Notes under the pieces: model-generated
Told to the model about the DNA's origin: nothing
Seen by the model: the letters and a program-made list of their open reading frames with translations, nothing else
Database searches by the model: none
In this document: in pieces, positions 55,181 through 64,000 of the stretch
Layout of the letters: each line of letters opens with the position of its first letter
Position numbering within the stretch: the first letter of the stretch is position 1
Translations under genes and position numbers: made by a program
Assembly (NCBI RefSeq): GCF_022965805.1
Contig: NC_133115.1
Coordinates: forward strand, 33,843,321 to 33,907,320
DNA length: 64,000 nucleotides
Direction: 5' to 3'
Origin: Primulina eburnea
Lineage: Eukaryota > Streptophyta > Magnoliopsida > Lamiales > Gesneriaceae

Positions 55181-56037
55181 CACTCACTGTTATCGCTGAG
55201 TATTGGTTAAAAAAAATCCATTGTTATCTTATCAATCATACCAAATAGTATATAGGGATAGATATAACTACAACGATTATGTGTTTTTCAAAAAAAAAAA
55301 AATATTTCATTGGTTTCATATTCTATGTTTCCGACAAACTAATTTTCTCATTAACTATTTTTAAAAGTTTTCACGAATTGCATTTAACACGGATTGAAGA
55401 AATCATTTCCCACTCGCACATTATTTTAGTTTCTAAATTTAAAGCTTCATACTTAATAATAATTTAGACAATATATTATAATAATTATAAACCAATGGGG
55501 GAAGAAAACGTTTTGATTGTAAATGAAAATAATGTACAAGCTCATGAATCTAGAGAGGCTTGTGCAATAGTGTTGTCTCTTATCATTTCCAATATAATTC
55601 TTATCATTTTTCTTCATTTGTCCATGTCTCTAATAAAAACAATCTTAGTCATGATCTCAAGTTTTTTTTACGACTCACTTAATCAACCAAATCAAACGAC
55701 TCAACGTCAATAACTTGACCGAAAAAAACTTCCTTAAAGATCACTAAGCAAATATTACTATCACCATGCACAAAGCAAAAGTCCCAAACAAGTTTAATGA
55801 TTAAATAAAATTATTTCAAAAAAATAATAATAATTATTATTATCACTATTGCAAGTGATGCAGTTTTTTTTGTATTGTAATAATATAAAACAGATAGCGA
55901 ATGAGATAAGTCGTTACTTAGTTCAACTGCCAGTCAGATTTAATGCCAAGTACCAGTGCTGCCTTTAATTACGAATGAAAGTTGACCCGGGATAAAATCA
56001 TATGGGAAATTATTCAAAGATTTCAATTTGTATGGTG

Positions 56038-56112
<75 letters not shown>

Positions 56113-56340
56113 CACGCTCTGAATGTTCATTATTGTGCATAAGGGTAATGTTGCATATATAGATTTGGACAATCATATCTCTTCAGCTAACTTCTAAATA
56201 TGAATTAGTCTAAATTTCAATCTTAACATAAATAATAAATATTTGTTTCTGGTAATGATGTTTGCATTTATTAGAGAAATTTAACAATAAATTTAGAAGT
56301 TGTAAAACTAATAGTTAGGAATGTTAAAAAACGAAAATAA
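55181..56340. other. Intergenic DNA with a TA microsatellite
   Basis: AT-rich DNA. The small frame at 55495-55713 has a hydrophobic middle but no family match and poor context, so I do not call it. A (TA)n tract lies at 56039-56108. Confidence 0.35.
56039..56108. repeat. (TA)n microsatellite
   Basis: About 35 uninterrupted TA units. Confidence 0.98.
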
Positions 56341-57620
56341 GGATGAAGTGCTCCATTTTTTTGGAGGCGCCCCGCTTGTTTGAGTCGTTGCAAGCTGGAA
56401 AGTTCACTGACTGTTTGAGTCATAAAAGTCCTGGGTTGCGAGGCGTTCATCCCGTAGTAGCGTGTTCAATTCGTTTTCCAAAAAAAAAAGTTCGCAATTT
56501 CTATTTTCAGATATTTTTTATATATTACAAATGGATATTAATGAACGACGAAGTCCGACTAAATTGGGTGAGTTAATTGAGTACATTATCGAGTCTAGTT
56601 ATGTTTCTTCCCTGTGAGTGCTGGGAACCGGGTTGAGTGTTCTGTGCACTTGGAAGGAAAGAAAAGAACGTTAGAAGCGCACCATAAGGTTTTCTTGCGT
56701 ACCTACTCTGACACTCAAGTCATTCGGGTACCTACGCAAAGGAAAATGTTGTATATAGAATATATAATGAATGCAGTACAATGCAATGTCTCATATCCCA
56801 AATGAATGAACAAATATAGATATTTATGAGGAGAAAATGATCTCGCAAAAGTTGTATATAGAATATATAGTGAATGTAGTATAATACAATATCTCATGTC
56901 CCAAATGAATGAACAAACCTAGATATTTATGGGGAGAAAATGATCTCGATTGTAGCGCCTGTACATTCTTCCTGATTTGATATCTACTCATGCCATAGTC
57001 TTCTGACAGTAGGCATGGCGACCCATACTATCCATGAATTATGGGCCCCGCCCACTCCCATCTCATACTGGTTGGTCTAAGTAGGAAAGAATTGACCTGG
57101 ATGGTTCCTGCTGGTAACCGATAAGGTGAGCCTGGGTCGGATGGCCTGGAAACATGGAGGGGCACAAACCCTTCGATTACCGATAGACATGTTCCACGAT
57201 CACTTAACTTAATCTTATCGAGTATTCTGCGTTGCCTTGATCAGGGAAGAATCCAAAGTGCTGCAAATGCCTGAGATGCCAAGGGCTTCCTTGCCTGGTC
57301 AGACACTTTTTCCACACTGACAGTATCATTTAACCATGTCTTGTTTGACAAAGAAAATGAGCTTGAGGTTGTATGATGAGTCTATGGTGGTCTGATATGC
57401 TTCCCGAGTTGCTGCATGCCCGAGCTTGTTAAACAAATATCTCTTTTTTACATGGTCTTTTCTAAGCTTCTCGGGACCAAATCTAGGACAAATCCTACTT
57501 TGGTTGTCCCTTCTTGTCCGAGTCCAAGAATAACCTAAACTCTTTTCAAAACATCAACAAATGAGGCTCTTACATTGTTTATACAATCTGCATGATCTAA
57601 AGATCAATAAAGGTATATAT
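56341..57620. other. GC-richer low-copy or decayed repeat region
   Basis: Base composition rises between 56341 and 57600 compared with the flanks. There is no long frame. The text 56950-57550 looks like a decayed LTR or other repeat, but no TG...CA ends or duplication were found. It includes the 103-bp tandem repeat at 56748. Confidence 0.35.
56748..56951. repeat. 103-bp direct tandem repeat, two units
   Basis: GTTGTATATAGAATATATA starts at 56748 and again at 56851. The units share ATCTCATGTCCCAAATGAATG-like and GGGGAGAAAATGATCTCG-like text with scattered point differences. Confidence 0.9.
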
Positions 57621-59859
57621 ATTAAATATTATTGTTATTATTTTTATTTGTTAAAATTGAATAATTGTCCTCACTGAATAAAATAACAAAACGTAACGTT
57701 TGAGCTGCTGTACAATTTAAAACATTTGAGATTCACCGTTACCATCAACTATAAATTATTTTGTAAAACGATAAATTTTTGGTCCAACAATTGATATCAG
57801 AATCAAGGTCACGAGTTTGATTTTCAGTAATTGTAATAAGTGTAATTATTATGAGGAAGACTGTTAGCATTTCAATAATTGTCTTTGTCGATTATATCAA
57901 TTGGAACATGACGATTGAGCCGTTGTACAGTTTAAAAAAATTGAATTATATTTTTACTATCAATTATAATTTATAATAAAACGCAAAATTCGATCTTACA
58001 TTATTATTTTGGGAAAGTTGTTAAAGTCAGCATCTACGCATTAAGTCAAGATAGATGTCCAAATAGTCTAATATGGCAACAATATTTTTGAAGACAATAC
58101 CAGAATCAATGGATAATTTCACTCTAGAACCTTGCCAAGTCAAAGTTGATCCTAGTTTTCGTATGCTGTCCATTCACAAATTTAAATTGAAATAGGAATA
58201 AAAATAAATAAAAAATAAGAATAAAAATAAATCATGTATGATTGACTAAAAAGAGATAAATAATTGAATGATGACTTTCTATATTCTACTGATAAAATTT
58301 AAATTTTAAATAAAAAACTACAAAGAAAAATTTATAAAAAAATATGTCGTCTCCGTTGTTCGACTTTCTGCCGAGAATTAATCATTATCCATTAGGTAGA
58401 CTAAACAAATATACTTATATATATAATATTTTTTTCTCCTAAAATATGATTTTATTAAATCAATAAATAGATAATTTAATATTTTCAAACAGCATCCATC
58501 GGCTAACCCCATCTTTTTAGGGTGAAGTTTGTTACAATCCTATATCTAATCTAAAAGTTTGAAATTTCATTCCAAATTTACGATATTTGTGTTACATGGA
58601 TCATAAGTTATTATCGAAATGAGTATGTATCTTGTGAGATGATCTCACAAATCTTTATCTGTGAGACGCGTCAATCCTACCGATATTTACAATATGTATG
58701 TATGTATCTTGTGAGCCTATTTCATATCTTGTGAGATGATCTCAGGACATGTGAGACTATTTCATATATATTTTTCCGTATCGAAATTAACCCATTTTAA
58801 CAAAAAGCTCAATTTATTTACCTAATATGCATGAATATCTATTATAATACCTTTACATTAAAGGCCACAAACGGAGTAAATTAATGTGGTCATGCACTAC
58901 AAAGTAATTCTATAAGTCGACTCTTAACCAACCTTTTTAGATTTATTTAAAGAATCAGTAATTTACCCATTTTCCATTTTTTTAATCATCTTGTTCCTCA
59001 ATTCACTGTTTTAGTATATCAATTTATAATTTTTTCCCCTAATTTTACACCAAAACGCTAACGTTTGTGACATCAATTTCTTTTTTTAATTATATATTAT
59101 TTTAAATTACAATTAAATAAAAAAAACCAACTAAATCTATCTAAATAAATTAGAAAAACTACTCAAAATCAGTGGGAGTCGAACTTGAACAAGTCTCAAG
59201 ATCTCAACCTTACACGTTGGGTCAAGGTCTCATCAGCGTGTGCATTCAATTTCTTATTATTCAATTCACATATTTTTTGTGTGACATTTATATATGTTTT
59301 GCTGCATTAGAGTTTTTATCAGTTAGTTTGTCCAACATAAAACCATTACTTTTGCCTATTATTCTATTCAGATTATTTCTAATAATTGAATATAATCAAC
59401 TTTTGGGGTCTAATTAATAAAGGGATCTTCTGAATTCGAAGGAAAAATGTCATTTCTTATTGAATTTTTTTTCAAAGATTGAAATATATATAATTAAAAC
59501 CAAAATTTGTTATCAATGTAAAAGATCAAAACTTTCAATGTTCTTGATTTCAAATATGTCTGCTAGTGCATAGGATGTTAAGAATATGTTGATTAATAGA
59601 TTAGTCTCAAGTGAATATTTGACTGTGTCGTTTTTTTGATATTTCATTTTTGTTACCACGAGACATATTGGCAGCCGCTGATCATTTGATTGGACTGAAA
59701 TTTTGAATGGGTGCAATAGAAGCGTGAGAAATGAAGAAATAATAAAGAAGGTAGGCCGGAAATGAAATAAGGAATGTTCCTCCTTCCTTTCCAAAAAGAG
59801 TAATTAGGCATAAAAGATTTGATTGAATGAACGTTGGTTGTTTTCAAACAAATCCAATC
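57621..59859. other. Intergenic AT-rich DNA
   Basis: No gene supported; it contains one shortened MITE copy (58633-58765). Small frames (59172-59417, minus 59513-59794) match nothing. Confidence 0.4.
58633..58765. mobile_element. Deleted GTGAGAC-family MITE copy
   Basis: TTGTGAGATGATCTCACAAA, ATCTTTATCTGTGAGACGCG and ATCCTACCGATATTTACAAT match the reversed MITE body. The middle is lost, and the end motif TTGTGAGATGATCTCA occurs twice, near 58636 and 58730. Confidence 0.65.
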
Positions 59860-61395
59860 TTGGGCCATATGCTTTACGATTTATCTTCGTTTCCTATGTA
59901 ATAAAAATGGAGACTGGGGCTCTATTCGATCGAGAAAGGCCCTGCCCCTGCCAACCAACAAAAAGGAAAGAAGAAAACGAAAGGAGAAGAGAACTTCGTA
60001 TTTTGGTAACTCTCTAGGAGTCATGTGGTCGACCTATCATTTCTGAGGGTAAAATCTCCCTTTTACCCTACCTTGGTTATCCGCTTTCATGCCATGCTTA
60101 TCCGTTGTTAGCGCTTTGTTTCTTCTCATCTCAGATGTCGCCTTGAGAGTTCCAGGAATAATAAATAAAAGACAAGACTGCCGATTCCCCTTTAAGTAAG
60201 CCACTCTAGTTTCAGTTTTCACTTTAACAGTTAATTACTTCTCTTGCAGCCAGTCCTGCCTTTGGCAGTGCCCCTATGATCGAATGTGAGCAAGTTTTTC
60301 CGGGATACGTTGTGTCTTTCATTATCTTTGGGTAATTTACTTCTTTAGCCACTTCCGCATCTGTCGTATTCGGGAAAGCTTGCTTCGTGGCGGAGCATTT
60401 AGGGGAACTAGCTTCGCACCTCCCCCCGGGAACTCAAAGGTGCAACTTGATCTTCCGCGGGAACCGTATGTCCGAACAGGGAGGAAGTAGTTGATGTGAT
60501 GATATCAAAGTTCTAGATTGGTAAAGTGCTCAGAGTATGCCACAGCACAGTAAGAACTAGCGTAGCGGGCGACTGTTTTTTGTCGGCCTTACGAGGGCGT
60601 AGCATTCCAACCGACTCGAGCTACCTCCTTACCTTTACTGTAATGCTTTCGGGAAGCCTCTTCCCGGGGCGGAAGCAATTGAAAGGAAAGCTACTCTTGC
60701 AACTCAAACCTCAAGGAAGGCAGGAGGTTGCAGAGTAATGGAAGACAGAAGGAGTAGGCTCCGTAAGATCTGGTATAATTAAGTTAAATCAGGTCCATTT
60801 GTTTGGACCAAGGCTGCAAGTCAATTTGAAGAGATCAAGTGACGAATGGTGAAAGCTCCAGTTCTACGCTTACAGGAAAATGTTTTGAAGTGGCCCTCTC
60901 TATTCCAATTGTCATCCCTGCCTACCTCCAACTGCGGGAGCTGCTGTCGCTATTTGTTGTTCCGACCACATGAACTGACTCTTGGACACCCAACCTCAAC
61001 TCCTTTGTTGACTTCATCCCTTAGGTTCTATGGAAAGACAATTGGTAAGGCGAAATGGGGCCACCCTAGCCCATTGAGTGCTCTACCTCGGGCCATCTCC
61101 TTTGATTCATCAAACCACAACACTTGATCTTGTCCCGCTTGCTGCTTGCACCGTTCACTCACTCCTTCAGGTAGGATTCTTTTATAAACATTGAGGAGGT
61201 TCCTGTCCTGAAACGAAGGATGCGAAGAAAGTACTGCCGCCTGTACCCTTTCACTCTTCCACGGACTGATACACATGTACCGAATGCTCATACGGGAAAG
61301 TTGACTCCTGTAGCCATACTCTAAAAGCTTGCACCAGGTCTCTCACTATACCCCGGGATTCTCTAGCTCTTGCACGCTTACTTTATCCTATGAAG
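59860..61395. other. Probable nuclear insertion of mitochondrial DNA (NUMT)
   Basis: For about 1.5 kb the base composition rises to near half G+C, with abrupt returns to AT-rich DNA on both sides. The text style is that of plant mitochondrial intergenic DNA: purine-rich runs such as GGAAAGAAGAAAACG, GAAAGGCCCTGCCCCTGCC, CCTCCCCCCGGGAACTC, GGAAGCCTCTTCCCGGGGCG, and AGTAGGCTCCGTAAGATC. The moderately long frames inside (60526-60738, 60846-61127) have no protein family. No tRNA or rRNA gene is evident. Recognition is by composition and style, not by an alignment. Confidence 0.6.
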
Positions 61396-61807
61396 AGGGA
61401 CTCGAATTGATGTTAAATTTTTATTCCATCTAAATTTTTATGAATTTGGTAATTAATATATTTTAGAAATATTGATTAGAAGCTACTAAACATTAATAAT
61501 CTATGTTTTATTATGTAAAATGTATCAATTTGAAGTAGGTTAAGTGTGAGGGAAAAATTTAAAAATTGTTGTTGTTCTTTATTATTGTTTCCAACTATAT
61601 TACCATCAAATTATATTTATTGTAATTTATTAACATTAAATTTTCATTAGCAACACAAATATTAAATCATTCACCAACGCAGACATACTACATGTGCCAT
61701 AATGTGGCAAATTATACATGAGAACTACAACTTATCTTTTTAAATCCAAATTGGAAGGGCTTCAATTAGAGAGAAAAAGGAAGAAGCATCTAAATAAATA
61801 CATATGA
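61396..61807. other. Intergenic AT-rich DNA
   Basis: No gene or recognised repeat. Confidence 0.4.
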
Positions 61808-61978
61808 GTAGGTCTCTTGTGAGACGGTTTAACGAATTTTTATCTCTGAGACAAGTTAATCCTATCGATTTTTACAATAGAAAATAATACTCTTAATGTA
61901 AAAAATAATTTTTTTTCATGAATGACCTAAATAAGATATCTATCTCACAAAATACTACCTGTAAGACAGTGTTACATA
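61808..61978. mobile_element. GTGAGAC-family MITE, copy 4, reverse orientation
   Basis: It starts GTAGGTCTCTTGTGAGACGG and ends ACTACCTGTAAGACAGTGTTACA. The body reads in reverse order to the copies at 0.5 and 48.7 kb: ATCCTATCGATTTTTACAAT, AATAATACTCTTAATGTAAA, ATGAATGACCTAAATAAGAT, ATCTCACAAAATACTACC. Confidence 0.82.
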
Positions 61979-62820
61979 AATAGTGTGTTAAATACACTAT
62001 TATGCTAATATATTTTTTGAAAAAAATACGACACTGAAAATTTCTGTAGTATAAATTTGATAATAAATAGTTTAATGTAGAAATATATTGTATTATACAC
62101 GATATTATTTTTTGGACGAAAGGAAAAAGAAAAGAGAAGGAAAGTATAAAAAAAAAATAAAGAAAATGACCAATCTGTAGTGGGAAAAAGGAGAGTCCCA
62201 CGCCGTCTTCGAGTCTTGACCGTGAAAGTGTTTCAGTTTATATAGAGAGAGAAAACTTGCCGGCCTTCATCGTTTCTCTCTAAAAAAGATAGGATTTGTA
62301 TTTCTAGAGCATCATTATTTTAGTTAATATTTATTAAGCGTGTTGAATAGTCAATATCATAGCTCTTTAATTTTATTCAAGACCCAGTCTTTTTCATTGT
62401 TCCCTGAAGAATTTCGTGGCAGATGATCAATCCGCGCAGACTGTATCTGGGATTGTTTCATATTTGTTCAAGATTTGAATTTCGAGAATCTGGCAATTGA
62501 TCTTCTTTGATCCGGTCCTAAAGTTTGGTTCTTTTTCGTTATACTGTTGTGCGTGAAGCTATTGTGTAAATTTATATGGTTTGTGGTTTTGAATTGTTGT
62601 AGAAGCTGAGTTTTTTTGTTTCAAACTCCGGGCGGTGTTGCATGAGAGTATCGGATTATGTACTGAATTGGGTCTTGGTTTATGTGAGTGGATTCGCCTT
62701 GTATGATGCTATTTTCTTCACGTGTTTGTGAAAAGTAGGAAGTTTTGAAGGATTGTACAGTGGATTGACTGTTATTTACGAGTTCGGAAGAGGGGTTTTG
62801 TTTGTTATCGGTGAAAAACT
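61979..62820 (+). promoter_or_regulatory. Promoter and 5' leader of the CDK-like kinase gene
   Basis: TTTATATAGAGAGAG near 62236-62250 is a plausible TATA element. The leader of up to about 550 nt before the ATG is pyrimidine-rich at first and probably contains an intron, but I cannot fix its ends. Confidence 0.45.
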
Positions 62821-64000
62821 ATGGGTTGTGTGTGTGGTAAAGCTTCTTCAGTAATCAAAGACGGCGAGGAGAGCCCAAAGCAGAGAGAATTGATTAGGAA
62901 AACATCAGAATTACGTGTGGCTCGAGCGATTTCCTCAAAAAGAGAAGAGAGCTTTCGTCTGAAGGAGAACTTGGAGAATCGTAGTGTAAGAATTGGATTG
63001 ATTGATAAAAAAGTAAACGGATCAAGAAGGGTGAGAGATGATTACTATGACAAGAAAAGAGAGGCCCCTGAAGCTGTGAACAAATTTCCTCTAGTGGCAA
63101 ATATTCCTAAAGCTGTAGAAGGAGAACAGATTGCAGCTGGATGGCCATCTTGGCTCGTTGCGGGAGCAGGTGAAGCTCTTCGGGGATGGATACCCCGGAA
63201 AGCAGACACTTTTGAAAAGCTTGATAAGGTAAATATTTTGGTCTTCTTGTTCAAGTTATTATAAGAACTGTACTTTTTTATTTTGTAAATAAAGTATGAT
63301 TTGAATACTTTTTCTAAATCAAACTAAAGCATGTAGTTACACAGAAATTCGAGCGTTTAAAGGTTTTACCAACTAAATTGTTTTTGATGCATGCTGATCT
63401 TGTTCTAGTTAATGGTTACCTGGGACTGTTGCAGAGAAGTATATCCAAAGACTGCATCCCAGAATGAAAATAGTGTGCATATTACAAAGTTTTCAACTTT
63501 TTTATGGCAAAAAATATCTTCCACTCATATACAAGGGATCGGCCAGGGAATTTGTGTTGTATCTTTATGTGATTTATTTCGGTTCTTTCGTAATAACATT
63601 TTTTAATTGCAGATTGGCCAGGGAACTTACAGTAGCGTGTACAAGGGTCGTGATCTCCTGCAAAACAAAGTCGTTGCTCTTAAAAAAGTTCGTTTTGATA
63701 ATATGGATCCAGAAAGTGTCAAGTTTATGGCAAGGGAGATTCTTATTTTGCGAAGCCTTGATCATCCAAATATAATTAAACTGGAAGGCTTGGTCACTTC
63801 AAGAACATCGTCCAGTTTATATCTTGTTTTCGAATACATGGAACATGATCTCACTGGACTCGCTTCACTTCCTGGAGTCAAGTTTACAGAGGCTCAGGTA
63901 ATTTTCGATAAATTCTCTCTTGTTTCTTTGCCTTAAATGTAACACTAATTGGAAAAATTGTTACTTTGGTTTCTGGTTTATTTTCAGGTGAAGTGCTACA
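62821..64000 (+). CDS. CDK-like Ser/Thr protein kinase with N-myristoylation motif, 5' part
   Basis: Member of the plant CDK-like family that includes At1g54610 and IBS1 (At1g18670). Exons 62821-63228 and 63613-63897 are complete; a third begins at 63988 and runs off the window. Splices are GT-AG and in frame. The start MGCVCGK is a classic N-myristoylation/palmitoylation signal, so plasma-membrane attachment is likely. About 120 basic, low-complexity residues follow, with the family signature GWPSWLVAGAGEALRGWIPR before the kinase domain. The kinase shows the glycine loop IGQGTYSSVYKG (137-148), the ATP lysine K160 (VALKKV), the PSTAIRE-equivalent helix with E178 (ESVKFMAREI), then LRSLDHPNIIKLEG and YLVFEYMEHDL. 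The catalytic loop and activation segment lie outside. The role of this subfamily is poorly known; IBS1 was linked to defence priming. Confidence 0.94.

Noticed and set aside
55495..55713. 72-codon frame with a hydrophobic segment
   Set aside because: No family match, AT-rich surroundings, no TATA or splice context; too weak to call a membrane protein.
60846..61127. 93-codon frame in the GC-rich block
   Set aside because: Probably a chance frame in mitochondrial-like intergenic DNA; no known mitochondrial protein motif.

Overview
The window is nuclear DNA from a flowering plant. Its genes have many short GT-AG introns, the intergenic DNA is AT-rich, and there are MITEs, LTR and LINE retroelements, and a block that looks like mitochondrial DNA. 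The CUL1 protein (N-terminus MSMNQR, and a lysine-rich linker typical of asterid CUL1) points to an asterid eudicot, possibly Lamiales. The species cannot be named from the sequence.

Nine protein-coding genes are supported, eight complete. From left to right they are: an SNF4/KIN-betagamma type SnRK1 subunit (minus, 5.2-12.0 kb) with a LINE filling one intron; a 2-oxoglutarate/Fe(II) dioxygenase of the SRG1 type (plus, 15.1-17.2 kb); CULLIN1 with 19 coding exons (minus, 23.4-29.8 kb); a truncated but open CUL1 paralogue in the same orientation (minus, 33.6-35.7 kb); a BAHD acyltransferase (minus, 36.8-38.4 kb); a small organellar PPR protein of the At4g18975 type (minus, 39.2-41.2 kb); a small protein resembling the complex I assembly factor NDUFAF4 (plus, 42.2-44.5 kb); a FLOWERING PROMOTING FACTOR 1-like gene (plus, 50.7-51.0 kb); and the 5' part of a CDK-like kinase with an N-myristoylation motif (plus, 62.8 kb to the window edge). 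I joined exons by hand at GT-AG sites. Every junction keeps frame, and the SNF4, CUL1 and PPR models match the usual family lengths (486, 744 and 286 residues).

The rest is mostly repeats. There is a 1.8-kb solo LTR with a perfect 5-bp target duplication (1.6-3.4 kb). Two diverged solo LTRs of one family lie in opposite orientation (31.1-32.3 and 52.0-53.5 kb). A degenerate Ty1/copia element (17.5-21.4 kb) has its gag fragment inverted, and its 3' LTR runs into a primer-binding site and a TRIM-like LTR. A family of MITEs with GTGAGAC(C/G)GTCTCAC ends recurs across the window, and one copy carries a nested hAT-type MITE with an exact 8-bp duplication. A GC-rich 1.5-kb block (59.9-61.4 kb) looks like a nuclear mitochondrial insertion. 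Three long (TA)n tracts are also present.

The genes do not form a pathway. The one functional pairing is CUL1 with its truncated neighbour, which keeps the N-terminal part that in CUL1 binds the SKP1/F-box side but lacks the RBX1-binding and neddylation regions. It is the most interesting gene here. I found no clearly new multi-gene system.
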